A stretch of 17,517 nucleotides of DNA from Cellvibrionales bacterium UBA7375 (GCA_002469845.1 DKNZ01000077.1:9939-27455); one strand, 5' to 3'. Positions 1 to 7,676 are shown, counted from the stretch's first letter. The notes: generated from the sequence alone by a model not told the origin. Translations and numbers: made by a program.

Positions 1-25
1 ATTTTATAGATTTAATTTTTGCACA

Positions 26-472
26 CTAAAGGCGGTTGCGAAACAATTCTAATGGAAAAACCTTGCCCTGCTCATAATCGTTGAGGCAATCTATAACTAA
101 TTCACTGCGTAATTGATCTTTATTCTGGTGTATTTCGTTAGATTCCATCCAAACAACCTGCTCAATATCCGAATCAATAACAGCTTTTTTATCTAAAGCG
201 ATCGCTTCCCCAGTGAATGCCAATCTGTAATATGTGATACCGGTTTCACTGGAAGTTGCACTGTAAATCCCTAAAAATTCTTTTATTGCTACATGCCAAC
301 CTGTTTCTTCATAGGTTTCTCGAATGGCCGCATCAATAATATCCTCACCCGTTTCAACATGTCCCGCTGGCTGATTAATCACCAACTGACCATTGTCTAT
401 TTCTTTAACCATTAGGTAGCGGTTATCTTTAACCACTATGGTTGCAACAGTGAGGTGGATTTTATCTGGCAT
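26..472 (-). CDS. nudJ: NudJ-like Nudix phosphatase
   Basis: A 148-residue Nudix hydrolase. The Nudix box (G-x5-E-x7-R-E-x2-E-E-x-G) is intact, running from G37 through E43, R51-E52 and E55-E56 to G58, which supplies the metal-binding glutamates. The N-terminal HLTVATIVV, the NQPAGH segment before the box and the C-terminal YEQGKVFPLE resemble E. coli NudJ (YmfB, about 153 residues). In that family the enzyme hydrolyses thiamine pyrophosphates such as HMP-PP and also nucleoside tri- and diphosphates; substrate cannot be read from this sequence. It starts with ATG two bases after the rluE stop, so the two are probably co-transcribed. The Shine-Dalgarno match is weak, which fits translational coupling. 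In E. coli mnmA follows nudJ, so mnmA may lie past the left edge; this is an inference. Confidence 0.88.
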   Translation of the reverse strand: MPDKIHLTVATIVVKDNRYLMVKEIDNGQLVINQPAGHVETGEDIIDAAIRETYEETGWHVAIKEFLGIYSATSSETGITYYRLAFTGEAIALDKKAVIDSDIEQVVWMESNEIHQNKDQLRSELVIDCLNDYEQGKVFPLELFRNRL

Positions 473-474
473 AA

Positions 475-1059
475 CTATTGTGGACCTTTTAAAACTTGAT
501 TAAATAAATCAGCTGCGGTTTTACCCGTTAAAGTTTTTGTTTCACCAAGGCCTATATCTTGGATATTTAATTGACCTATTTGTGCGCGAACTAGTCTTAA
601 TGTTGGAAATCCAATAGCCGCTGTCATTCGTCTAACCTGTCGGTTACGTCCTTCAGCAATACTGAGTTCAACCCAACTGTCAGCAACTGTTTGTCGTTGT
701 CGTATGGGCGGGATTCTATCCCATAAGTTTGGTGGCACTATAGGTTTACACTTGATTGCACGAGCTGGACCATCTTTTAATTCCACGCCATTTATTAGCT
801 TTTGACAATCGTTGCTATTAATTTGGCCCTCTACTTGAGCCCAGTAGGTTTTGTTTAACTTATACTTAGGATGGCTTATAAGCGATTGTAGTTGCCCATT
901 ATCAGTGAGTACTAACAATCCCTCTGAATCATAATCTAAACGTCCAGCAGGGTAGATACACTTTATTTTAATAAAATCCGCTAACGTTTTTCGACCTGCT
1001 TCGTCGGTAAATTGACTCAACACATGGTAGGGTTTGTTAAATAAAACCAATTTTGGCAC
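475..1059 (-). CDS. rluE: 23S rRNA pseudouridine synthase, RluE type
   Basis: A 194-residue pseudouridine synthase of the RsuA/RluB/E/F family. The catalytic motif GRLDYDSEGLLVLTDNG is present with the nucleophilic aspartate at D42, and the distal motif EGRNRQVRRM is also present. The protein begins directly with the catalytic domain (LVLFNKPYHVLSQF) and lacks an N-terminal S4 domain, as RluE does; E. coli RluE is 217 residues and modifies U2457 of 23S rRNA. The neighbours nudJ and icd match the E. coli locus. The start is GTG, supported by a strong AGAGGA Shine-Dalgarno about 8 bases upstream (plus-strand 1066-1071). The gene runs away from icd, and their promoters share the 131-bp gap. Confidence 0.9.
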   Translation of the reverse strand: MPKLVLFNKPYHVLSQFTDEAGRKTLADFIKIKCIYPAGRLDYDSEGLLVLTDNGQLQSLISHPKYKLNKTYWAQVEGQINSNDCQKLINGVELKDGPARAIKCKPIVPPNLWDRIPPIRQRQTVADSWVELSIAEGRNRQVRRMTAAIGFPTLRLVRAQIGQLNIQDIGLGETKTLTGKTAADLFNQVLKGPQ

Positions 1060-1098
1060 TGATTTTCCTCTAAAACCGATATTCTATAGGAAACAGGG

Positions 1099-1127
1099 TT
1101 AAAAAAGCGCATAAAAACGTGTAAAAT
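1099..1127 (+). promoter_or_regulatory. candidate sigma-70 promoter of icd
   Basis: TTAAAA at 1099-1104 and TAAAAT at 1122-1127 are separated by 17 bp and match the -35 and -10 consensus at 4/6 and 5/6. This would start transcription near 1134, about 57 bases before the icd ATG. Assigned by eye only. Confidence 0.4.
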
Positions 1128-1190
1128 GCAGGCCTTTATTGTTATTGAACCATTTCACACACTATTTACATCACTCCATGGAGAATCTTA

Positions 1191-2444
1191 ATGGGATATC
1201 AGCATATCCAGATTCCGCAATCTGGCGAAAAGATTACAGTTAATGGCGACCTAAGCCTAAATGTACCAAACAATCCAATTATTCCTTACATTGAAGGGGA
1301 TGGCATTGGGTTTGATATTACACCAGTGATGATTAAAGTCATCGATGCTGCCGTAGAAAAGGCCTATAGCGGTCAAAAGCAGATTTCATGGATGGAAGTA
1401 TTCTGTGGTGAAAAGGCAGCTGATAAGTACGATGGTGATTGGTTCCCTGCAGAAACTTTAGAGGCTATTAAAGACTATGCTGTTTCCATCAAGGGTCCAC
1501 TGACTACCCCGGTGGGTGGTGGCTTTAGATCTCTTAATGTGGCATTGCGTCAAGAATTAGATTTATTTGTGTGTCAGCGTCCTGTTCGCTGGTTTACCGG
1601 TGTTCCTTCACCGGTTAAAGAGCCCAATAAGGTTGATATGTGCATCTTCCGTGAAAACTCTGAAGATATTTATGCAGGTATTGAATGGCGGGCTGGAACA
1701 GAAGAAGCGGGCAAAGTGATCGATTTTTTACAGAACGAAATGGGTGTTAAGAAAATTCGTTTTGATGAGAACTGTGGCATTGGTGTAAAGCCTGTATCAA
1801 AGCAGGGTACTAAACGTTTGGTTACTAAAGCCATTCAATATGCGATCGATCAAAACAAGCCATCAGTTACCTTGGTTCACAAAGGCAACATTATGAAATT
1901 CACCGAGGGTGCATTCTGTGACTGGGGCTATGAAGTCGCCCGTGAGCAATTTGGTGCTGAGCCACTCGATGGTGGTCCTTGGCATACCATTAAAAATCCA
2001 AATACAGGCGAACAAATTATTATTAAAGATGTCATTGCTGATGCGATGCTTCAGCAGATCATTCTTAGACCTGATGAGTATAGTGTTCTTGCAACCCTTA
2101 ACCTTAATGGCGACTATATTTCTGATGCCCTAGCAGCTCAGGTGGGTGGTATTGGTATTGCACCAGGTGCTAATCTTTCTGATGATGTTGCTATTTTTGA
2201 AGCAACTCACGGTACAGCACCAAAGTATGCTGGTCAGGATAAGGTTAACCCAGGTTCACTGATTCTTTCGGCTGAAATGATGCTTCGCCATCTTGGCTGG
2301 TTTGATGCGGCAGATCTTTTAATCACCGGTATCGAAGGTGCAATTTCAAATAAAACAGTGACCTATGATTTTGAACGTTTGATGGATGATGCGGTACTTA
2401 AATCATGCTCTGAATTTGGTGATGCAATTATAGCCAATATGTAA
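1191..2444 (+). CDS. icd: NADP-dependent isocitrate dehydrogenase
   Basis: A 417-residue homodimeric-type isocitrate dehydrogenase, the TCA-cycle enzyme converting isocitrate to 2-oxoglutarate, CO2 and NADPH. It aligns almost residue for residue with E. coli Icd (416 residues). The substrate-binding RSLNVALRQ segment has S114, equivalent to E. coli Ser113, the AceK phosphorylation site. FRENSEDIYAGIEW and the HGTAPKYAGQDKVNPGS motif are intact. K345, Y346 and V352, and the Y and R of TYDFERLM, match the residues that select NADP over NAD. The start is ATG with GGAGA at 1180-1184. It appears to be a single-gene unit: it has its own candidate promoter upstream and an intrinsic terminator 12 bases after the stop. 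Whether AceK regulation operates here cannot be seen. Confidence 0.97.
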   Translation: MGYQHIQIPQSGEKITVNGDLSLNVPNNPIIPYIEGDGIGFDITPVMIKVIDAAVEKAYSGQKQISWMEVFCGEKAADKYDGDWFPAETLEAIKDYAVSIKGPLTTPVGGGFRSLNVALRQELDLFVCQRPVRWFTGVPSPVKEPNKVDMCIFRENSEDIYAGIEWRAGTEEAGKVIDFLQNEMGVKKIRFDENCGIGVKPVSKQGTKRLVTKAIQYAIDQNKPSVTLVHKGNIMKFTEGAFCDWGYEVAREQFGAEPLDGGPWHTIKNPNTGEQIIIKDVIADAMLQQIILRPDEYSVLATLNLNGDYISDALAAQVGGIGIAPGANLSDDVAIFEATHGTAPKYAGQDKVNPGSLILSAEMMLRHLGWFDAADLLITGIEGAISNKTVTYDFERLMDDAVLKSCSEFGDAIIANM

Positions 2445-2455
2445 GTCCTTACATT

Positions 2456-2491
2456 AGCTGCCCTGATTTTGTATAAATTGGGGCAGCTTTT
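2456..2491 (+). terminator. intrinsic terminator after icd
   Basis: A long hairpin: AGCTGCCC at 2456-2463 pairs with GGGCAGCT at 2481-2488. The stem continues inward through two G-T wobbles and four A-T pairs to a 5-base loop. It is followed by a T-rich run (TTTTGTGTTTT when the last stem T is included). The opposite strand has no U-tract after the stem, so it serves icd rather than the convergent cspD. Confidence 0.85.
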
Positions 2492-2533
2492 GTGTTTTCT
2501 TCGATTATTCTTAATCCTTTTAGCCAATACATA

Positions 2534-2770
2534 CTAAAAGTGTTTCCTATGTCTCCTTTTTTGCCCTATTGGAATAACATTTTCTGCATGTAAACCTTTT
2601 TCTCCTTGCTTTACTTCGTAATTAACAATTTGCCCAGTTTTTAGTGTTCTGTATCCTTCACTAACAATTGAGCTGTAGTGAACAAATATATCCGTGGGCC
2701 CGTCCTCATTTACAATGAACCCAAAGCCTTTAGAATTACTAAACCATTTAATCATCCCTGAACCTGCCAT
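2534..2770 (-). CDS. cspD: cold-shock-domain protein, CspD-like
   Basis: A 78-residue single cold-shock domain. RNP1 (KGFGFI, residues 14-19) and RNP2 (IFVHY, 28-32) are intact, with the aromatic W9, F10, F16, F18 and F29 positions that bind single-stranded nucleic acid. The YSSIVSEGYRTLKTGQ segment is much closer to E. coli CspD (YSTIQMDGYRTLKAGQ) than to CspA. CspD in E. coli inhibits replication in stationary phase and sits next to clpS-clpA, as here. The C-terminus is unusual: a basic tail, RRHRKHF, where E. coli CspD is acidic or neutral. It starts with ATG, with an AAGG Shine-Dalgarno 9 bases upstream. It is divergent from clpS and convergent with icd. The family is certain; function as a replication inhibitor is inferred from similarity and location. 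Confidence 0.88.
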   Translation of the reverse strand: MAGSGMIKWFSNSKGFGFIVNEDGPTDIFVHYSSIVSEGYRTLKTGQIVNYEVKQGEKGLHAENVIPIGQKRRHRKHF

Positions 2771-2827
2771 AATGTATCGCCTTAATCCTTGTCATTAGCA
2801 GTTAACATAATTGATAAACAACCACTG

Positions 2828-2833
2828 ATTATA
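2828..2833 (-). promoter_or_regulatory. candidate -10 element of cspD
   Basis: On the minus strand this reads TATAAT, a perfect -10 match, placed about 58 bases before the cspD ATG. I see no convincing -35 at 15-18 bp, so this could be an activator-dependent promoter or a chance match in AT-rich DNA. Confidence 0.35.
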
Positions 2834-2916
2834 AGTATAGTAAGTATTTAGATTTTTTTAGGCTTCATACACTGCTTTTTATTTTTTAAGTAAATTTATA
2901 CCTTGATAAACACTTG

Positions 2917-2925
2917 TGGTATAAA
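2917..2925 (+). promoter_or_regulatory. candidate extended -10 promoter of clpS-clpA
   Basis: TGG-TATAAA forms an extended -10 (TGn-TATAAA), which can work with a weak -35. A TTTATA lies 19 bp upstream at 2895-2900. Transcription would start near 2932, about 33 bases before the clpS ATG. Confidence 0.45.
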
Positions 2926-2964
2926 ATTAATATTATTACGTAAGAAAAATATTGGCTAAATGAT

Positions 2965-3315
2965 ATGAGCAAGATGAACGATCACAATCATGTCCCTTAT
3001 TTTGATCATGGGGACACAGCAGTACAGGAAGCGAAGCCTCAAATAAAAGAGCCTTCGATGTATCAAGTGGTTCTTCTTAATGATGATTACACGCCAATGG
3101 ATTTTGTAGTTGAACTTTTAGAGTTGTTTTTTTATCACTCACGGGAAAAGGCAACCAAAATAATGCTCGATATACATCATGCGGGAAAAGGTGTCTGCGG
3201 CATATATACTGAGGATGTAGCTGCTACTAAAGCTACACTCGTAAATGAATATTCCCAGAGCAATCAGCACCCATTGCGCTGTGAATTTGAACCCTGCAAC
3301 CAAAAAGAGTTTTAA
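2965..3315 (+). CDS. clpS: ATP-dependent Clp protease adaptor ClpS
   Basis: A 116-residue ClpS (E. coli 106), the adaptor that delivers proteins with N-terminal Leu, Phe, Tyr or Trp to ClpA-ClpP. The substrate-pocket motif VVLLNDDYTPMDFV is intact, with N39, D40 and D41 matching the residues that hold the alpha-amino group. H71 in IHHAGK corresponds to the pocket histidine of E. coli ClpS (His66). The first 30 or so residues are the flexible N-terminal extension needed for ClpA binding. The start at 2965 has a poor Shine-Dalgarno; ATG at 2974 (M4) is an alternative. The clpA ATG follows two bases after the stop, so the two are certainly one operon. It lies near aat, whose product creates ClpS substrates. 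Confidence 0.96.
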   Translation: MSKMNDHNHVPYFDHGDTAVQEAKPQIKEPSMYQVVLLNDDYTPMDFVVELLELFFYHSREKATKIMLDIHHAGKGVCGIYTEDVAATKATLVNEYSQSNQHPLRCEFEPCNQKEF

Positions 3316-3317
3316 GT

Positions 3318-5612
3318 ATGCTCAGTAAGGACCTAGAATTAACACTTAATCGTGCCTACAAAAATGCACAAGAGCAGCGTCATGAATTTATGACAGTAGA
3401 GCATTTACTATTAGCTTTGCTAGATGATAAGTCAGCGGTGAAAGTGCTAAAGGCCTGTGGTGTAGATCTAAGTATTTTACGACAGGACTTAATTGAATTT
3501 ATCGATGCTACGACTTCAAAAATACCTAAAACATTGGGTCATCATGAAGATATTGATGTTCAGCCCACCCATGGTTTCCAAAGAGTACTCCAAAGAGCCG
3601 TTTTTCAGGTAAGCTCAAGTACCAGTGAAGAAGTTGTTGGTGCCAACGTTATTGTGGCTATATTTAGCGAGCAAGAGAGTCAGGCTGTTTATTTTTTACG
3701 CTTACAAAATATTGCACGTATCGATGTTGTTAATTTTATCGCTCATGGTATTTCAAAAGTACCCAATGAAAATATCACTGCTGATGTTTCTGAGTCGGAG
3801 TTTCAACAATCAAGTCAAAAATCTGAAGAGGGTCAATCGTCTGATGGACAATTGTTAGCTCAATTTACCATTAATCTTAATTTTGAAGCTGAACAGGGTC
3901 GGCTTGATCCATTGGTTGGACGCGCTAGGGAGCTGGATCGTGTCGGACAAACTCTGATTAGACGCCGTAAAAACAACCCTTTATTGGTTGGCGAGTCTGG
4001 GGTTGGGAAGACAGCCATAGCAGAGGGTCTTGCTCAACTTATTGTTGAAGGTAAAGCCCCTGAACCTCTTTTGGGCTTCACTATTTTTTCCCTGGATCTC
4101 GGTGGCTTGCTAGCCGGAACCAAATATAGAGGCGATTTTGAAAAACGTCTTAAAGGCTTGATCAGTGAATTATTAGATCAGGGTGAAAGTATCTTGTTTA
4201 TAGACGAAATTCACACGATTATAGGCGCAGGTTCTGCCTCCGGCGGGGTGATGGATGCTTCTAATTTACTCAAACCTTTATTGTCATCGGGTAAATTAAG
4301 ATGTTTTGGCTCTACAACGTTCCAAGAATATAGAGAAATTTTTGATAAGGATCGTGCACTATCTCGCCGTTTTCAAAAAGTTGATGTGGATGAACCTTCT
4401 ACAGCAGAGACCTATTTAATTCTTAAGGGCCTAAGAGAGAAGTTTGAGCACCATCACCATCTAAAATATACCAATACTGCGCTTAAGGCGGCAGCTGAGC
4501 TTTCTAGCAAGCATATTTCAGATCGTTTTTTACCCGATAAAGCGATTGATGTTATAGATGAAGCGGGAGCATTTCAGCGCCTTCAACCAAAGAGTCGTCA
4601 AAAGAAGACGATTGGTGTTACCGATATTGAGCTAATGATTTCAAAAATTGCTCAGATACCCGCTAAAACTGTTTCTTCTTCTGACCGTTCAAAGCTAAAA
4701 GGATTAGACGATCAATTACGGTTGGTAGTTTTTGGCCAGGACCCCGCTATTAGTGCCTTAACCAGCGCTATTAAGCTTGCACGTGCAGGTTTACGAGAAG
4801 GGGAGCGGCCTATTGGTAGTTTCTTATTCGCTGGGCCTACGGGTGTTGGCAAGACCGAAATGAGCCGTCAACTAGCCAAGTTGCTAGGTATTCCTTTGAT
4901 TCGCTTTGATATGTCAGAATATATGGAGCGTCACGCTGTTTCTCGTTTAATAGGCGCACCTCCAGGCTATGTTGGTTTTGATCAGGGCGGTCTTTTGACT
5001 GAAGCTGTAGCCAAACAGCCCCATGGTGTTGTATTGCTTGATGAGGTTGAAAAAGCCCATCCAGATATCTTTAATTTATTACTTCAAGTGATGGATCATG
5101 GAACACTGACTGATAACAATGGTCGTAAAACCGATTTTCGCAATATCATATTAATAATGACTACCAATGCCGGTGCAGAAAGTTTAGATAAAAGCTCAAT
5201 TGGTTTTGCTAAACAAGATCATAGTACTGATGCCCTGAGTGACATTAAGAAAACGTTTAGCCCCGAATTTAGGAATAGACTCGACACTATCGTTCAATTT
5301 GGTAGTTTACCTTTGAATATTATTGCAACGGTTGTTGATAAGTTTTTAGTGAAATTACAAAATCAACTGGATGAGAAAAAAGTATTTTTAAGTGTTGATG
5401 CCGAAGCGAGGAATTGGTTGGCGGTTAATGGTTATGATGCAAAAATGGGTGCACGCCCCATGGATCGTCTTATTCAGGATAAAATTAAGAAACCCCTTGC
5501 TGAAGAAGTGTTATTTGGGACCTTAAGTCAGCGTGGAGGTACTGCTTTTGTATCTGTTAAAGACGGTGAACTGTGCATTGATATTGAAACCATGGAGCTA
5601 TCGGAGGCCTAG
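3318..5612 (+). CDS. clpA: Clp protease ATP-binding subunit ClpA
   Basis: A 764-residue AAA+ unfoldase (E. coli ClpA 758) that feeds ClpS-delivered substrates into ClpP. The N-terminal Clp-N double repeat covers roughly 1-145 and is followed by an acidic, Ser/Gln-rich linker at 150-180. AAA-1 has Walker A GESGVGKT (225-232), pore loop GTKYRG (267-272) and Walker B ILFIDE (292-297). AAA-2 has Walker A GPTGVGKT (506-513), pore loop GAPPGYVG (546-553) and Walker B VVLLDE (571-576). The ClpP-docking tripeptide is IGF at 628-630, where E. coli has IGL. There is no ClpB/ClpC middle coiled-coil, which separates it from those paralogues. Nothing looks damaged. clpP itself is not in this window. Confidence 0.97.
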   Translation: MLSKDLELTLNRAYKNAQEQRHEFMTVEHLLLALLDDKSAVKVLKACGVDLSILRQDLIEFIDATTSKIPKTLGHHEDIDVQPTHGFQRVLQRAVFQVSSSTSEEVVGANVIVAIFSEQESQAVYFLRLQNIARIDVVNFIAHGISKVPNENITADVSESEFQQSSQKSEEGQSSDGQLLAQFTINLNFEAEQGRLDPLVGRARELDRVGQTLIRRRKNNPLLVGESGVGKTAIAEGLAQLIVEGKAPEPLLGFTIFSLDLGGLLAGTKYRGDFEKRLKGLISELLDQGESILFIDEIHTIIGAGSASGGVMDASNLLKPLLSSGKLRCFGSTTFQEYREIFDKDRALSRRFQKVDVDEPSTAETYLILKGLREKFEHHHHLKYTNTALKAAAELSSKHISDRFLPDKAIDVIDEAGAFQRLQPKSRQKKTIGVTDIELMISKIAQIPAKTVSSSDRSKLKGLDDQLRLVVFGQDPAISALTSAIKLARAGLREGERPIGSFLFAGPTGVGKTEMSRQLAKLLGIPLIRFDMSEYMERHAVSRLIGAPPGYVGFDQGGLLTEAVAKQPHGVVLLDEVEKAHPDIFNLLLQVMDHGTLTDNNGRKTDFRNIILIMTTNAGAESLDKSSIGFAKQDHSTDALSDIKKTFSPEFRNRLDTIVQFGSLPLNIIATVVDKFLVKLQNQLDEKKVFLSVDAEARNWLAVNGYDAKMGARPMDRLIQDKIKKPLAEEVLFGTLSQRGGTAFVSVKDGELCIDIETMELSEA

Positions 5613-5622
5613 TCTCCATGGT
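5589..5622. terminator. hairpin at the clpA/infA convergent junction
   Basis: ACCATGGAG (5589-5597) and CTCCATGGT (5614-5622) form a perfect 9-bp stem with a 16-base loop that contains the clpA stop codon region. It lies between convergent clpA and infA, so it could act on both strands. Neither side has a good U-tract, so it is only a candidate terminator or mRNA 3'-end stabiliser. Confidence 0.35.
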
Positions 5623-5629
5623 GAAATTT

Positions 5630-5848
5630 CTATCTTTCGCGAAAGGTAATACGGCCTTTAGTTAAGTCGTAGGGCGTCATTTCTACCTTAACTTTGTCAC
5701 CCGTTAGAATACGGATGTAATGTTTTCTCATTTTTCCTGAGATATGCGCAGTGATAACATGGTCATTTTCAAGTTTTACTTTGAACATGGTATTGGGCAG
5801 GGTATCGATTACCTCGCCATCGAATTCAATATGATCTTCTTTTGCCAT
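5630..5848 (-). CDS. infA: translation initiation factor IF-1
   Basis: A 72-residue protein, exactly the usual IF-1 length. It is a single S1/OB-fold domain that binds the 30S A site and assists IF-2 and IF-3 during initiation. MAKEDHIEFDGEV, the LPNTMFKVKLENDH segment, HISGKMRKHYIRIL and the terminal DLTKGRITFRER match the highly conserved family along the full length. It is last in the minus-strand trxB-aat-infA group, 95 bp after the aat stop, and convergent with clpA 17 bp away. The start has no strong Shine-Dalgarno. In many gammaproteobacteria ate/bpt sits between aat and infA; the 95-bp gap here has no room for it and I see no remnant. Confidence 0.98.
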   Translation of the reverse strand: MAKEDHIEFDGEVIDTLPNTMFKVKLENDHVITAHISGKMRKHYIRILTGDKVKVEMTPYDLTKGRITFRER

Positions 5849-5943
5849 AACTAATTTTAGTACTCTGTAAAAAACGCGCAGTTTGCCTTAATTTGCACAA
5901 CATAGCAAAGTCATTATTCAAACTAAAAGCCCATATATTTAAA

Positions 5944-6645
5944 CTAATCGCTTGGAGTTGGAATATAACCCTCTGGATTCCATTTAATATCACTATCTCT
6001 TAACTGATGAAGCATGGTTAAAAAAGTTTTTCTTTTTATGGCTTTTGCTCCCATAGAGACTAGGTGTTCAGTCTCTAATTGGCAGTCAATTAGCTTAAAG
6101 CCGAGTTTAGCTATGTGCCTACATAAATAGACTAAAGCGATTTTTGAAGCATTAGTTTGTCTGCTAAACATAGATTCACCACAAAAAATTGCGCCAATAG
6201 ATAAACCATAGGCACCACCCACTAATTCTTCATTCTGCCAAATCTCGACTGAATGGGCTTTACCCAGTTTATTTAAATTAGTATAGGCTAAAATCATGTC
6301 TTTGTTTATCCAAGTATCTGTTTGAAAATCCCTTTCAGCGCATGCTGTAATAACCTGTTCAAATGATCGATTAAACGTTACTTTAAATGTTTGTTGACGT
6401 AGTTGTTTTTGCAGGCTTTTAGAAATATGGAGATTATTTGGCTCGATTACACAGCGAGTACTTGGAGACCACCAAAGTATAGGGTCATCTTCGTTGTACC
6501 ATGGGAATATGCCCTGATAATAGGCTGAAAGAAGTGTATCTGGCTGTAGATTTCCACCAACAGCCAGTAAACCATCAGGATCCTCTAATGCAGAATTAGG
6601 ATCGGGGAAAATTGGGTTTTGCGGGTCTAGTACTGCTAGATCCAT
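5944..6645 (-). CDS. aat: leucyl/phenylalanyl-tRNA-protein transferase
   Basis: A 233-residue L/F-transferase (E. coli 234). It adds Leu or Phe from aminoacyl-tRNA to proteins with an N-terminal Lys or Arg, making N-degrons read by ClpS. Conserved blocks are GGNL (30-33), YYQGIFPWY (42-50), WWSP (58-61), HSVEIW (131-136) and GAIFCGESMFS (151-161). E157 in that last block and Q189 in IDCQ match the catalytic E156 and Q188 of the E. coli enzyme. The ATG follows the trxB stop with no gap (TAAATG), implying translational coupling. The substrate pathway is completed by clpS-clpA, about 0.3 kb past its 3' end on the opposite strand. Confidence 0.97.
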   Translation of the reverse strand: MDLAVLDPQNPIFPDPNSALEDPDGLLAVGGNLQPDTLLSAYYQGIFPWYNEDDPILWWSPSTRCVIEPNNLHISKSLQKQLRQQTFKVTFNRSFEQVITACAERDFQTDTWINKDMILAYTNLNKLGKAHSVEIWQNEELVGGAYGLSIGAIFCGESMFSRQTNASKIALVYLCRHIAKLGFKLIDCQLETEHLVSMGAKAIKRKTFLTMLHQLRDSDIKWNPEGYIPTPSD

Positions 6646-7587
6646 TTAAGCATCTAAAAAACGTTCAGCATCTAATGCAGCCATACAGCCTGTACCTGCA
6701 GAAGTCACTGCCTGTCGATAAACATGGTCGGCAACATCTCCTGCTGCAAATACACCTTTAATACTGGTTTCTGTCGCATTGCCGTCTAAACCACCTATGA
6801 TAGTAATATAGCCATCTTTCATATCCAGTTGCTGGGCAAAAATATCGGTATTTGGCTTATGGCCGATAGCAATAAATACACCGGCGACATCTATTTTTTT
6901 GGTGGTACCTTGACTATCTTTTAATTCAAGACCGGTAACTCCTGAATCATCGCCTAGTACTTCGTTAAGGTTATTATTCCATTCTATGCTTATATTGCCA
7001 TCACGTTCTTTTTCAAAAAGTTTATCTTGCAGCATTTTTTCAGCGCGTAAACTATCTCTACGATGAACTAGTACGACCTCTGAGCATATATTAGACAGGT
7101 AAAGCGCTTCTTCTACAGCAGTATTTCCGCCGCCAATTACCGCGACCTTCTTATTTCTATAAAAGAATCCGTCACAGGTTGCACAGGCTGAAACACCTTT
7201 GCCCATAAAAGCTTCTTCAGAGGGTAGCCCTAAATACTGTGCCGACGCACCCGTTGCTATGATAAGTGAATCGCAGGTATATGATTGTGTTCCTTCCAGC
7301 TTGAAAGGACGCTGATTTAGCTCAACAGTTTCTATGTGGTCAAATATGGTTTTAGTATCAAAACGCTCGGCGTGTCGTTGCATTCGATCCATTAACTCAG
7401 GGCCCTGAACACCTTGGTCATCACCTGGCCAATTATCTACATCTGTAGTGGTGGTTAATTGGCCACCCTGCTGAATACCTGTGATAACGACGGGATTAAG
7501 GTTAGCTCTGGCGGCATAGACTGCTGCAGTCCAACCAGCTGGGCCTGATCCTAAAATGATAAGAGGGTAGTGTTGTACGTCAGACAT
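6646..7587 (-). CDS. trxB: thioredoxin reductase (NADPH)
   Basis: A 313-residue low-molecular-weight thioredoxin reductase, a cytosolic FAD enzyme that passes electrons from NADPH to thioredoxin. The FAD-binding GSGPAG is at 13-18, the redox-active CATC at 135-138, the NADPH-binding GGGNTA at 152-157, and the HRR motif (175-177) is the signature for the NADPH 2'-phosphate. The C-terminal GDVADHVYRQAVTSAGTG is the FAD-contacting segment. Length and all motifs are normal for the bacterial enzyme. It starts with ATG and a weak GAGAAA Shine-Dalgarno. It heads the minus-strand group trxB-aat-infA and is divergent from ftsK across 197 bp that holds a candidate promoter and an inverted repeat. Confidence 0.97.
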   Translation of the reverse strand: MSDVQHYPLIILGSGPAGWTAAVYAARANLNPVVITGIQQGGQLTTTTDVDNWPGDDQGVQGPELMDRMQRHAERFDTKTIFDHIETVELNQRPFKLEGTQSYTCDSLIIATGASAQYLGLPSEEAFMGKGVSACATCDGFFYRNKKVAVIGGGNTAVEEALYLSNICSEVVLVHRRDSLRAEKMLQDKLFEKERDGNISIEWNNNLNEVLGDDSGVTGLELKDSQGTTKKIDVAGVFIAIGHKPNTDIFAQQLDMKDGYITIIGGLDGNATETSIKGVFAAGDVADHVYRQAVTSAGTGCMAALDAERFLDA

Positions 7588-7640
7588 AATTTTTTCTCAA
7601 ATAATAAAGTTTATGTTTGGTTTATAAAACCGTTTTATAG

Positions 7641-7674
7641 GGTGACTATCATAATGATTCCTGGGCAAGTCACC
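7641..7674. repeat. inverted repeat around the trxB promoter
   Basis: GGTGACT (7641-7647) and AGTCACC (7668-7674) are perfect 7-bp arms separated by 20 bp. They sit over the candidate -35 and the start-site region of trxB. A second small dyad, ATCAT-A-ATGAT (7648-7658), lies between them. Possibly an operator; no regulator can be named. Confidence 0.4.
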
Positions 7675-7676
7675 AA
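7648..7676 (-). promoter_or_regulatory. candidate trxB promoter
   Basis: On the minus strand, TTGGTG (plus coordinates 7671-7676) and TATGAT (7648-7653) are separated by exactly 17 bp. The -10 matches 5/6; the -35 keeps the TTG core only. Transcription would start near 7641, giving a leader of roughly 55 bases. Confidence 0.45.

Noticed and set aside
5632..5647. Palindrome CTTTCGCGAAAG (5634-5645) with partial extension
   Set aside because: It lies inside the last codons of infA (FRER-stop), where the protein sequence is strongly conserved; no U-tract follows, so it is best explained by coding constraint.
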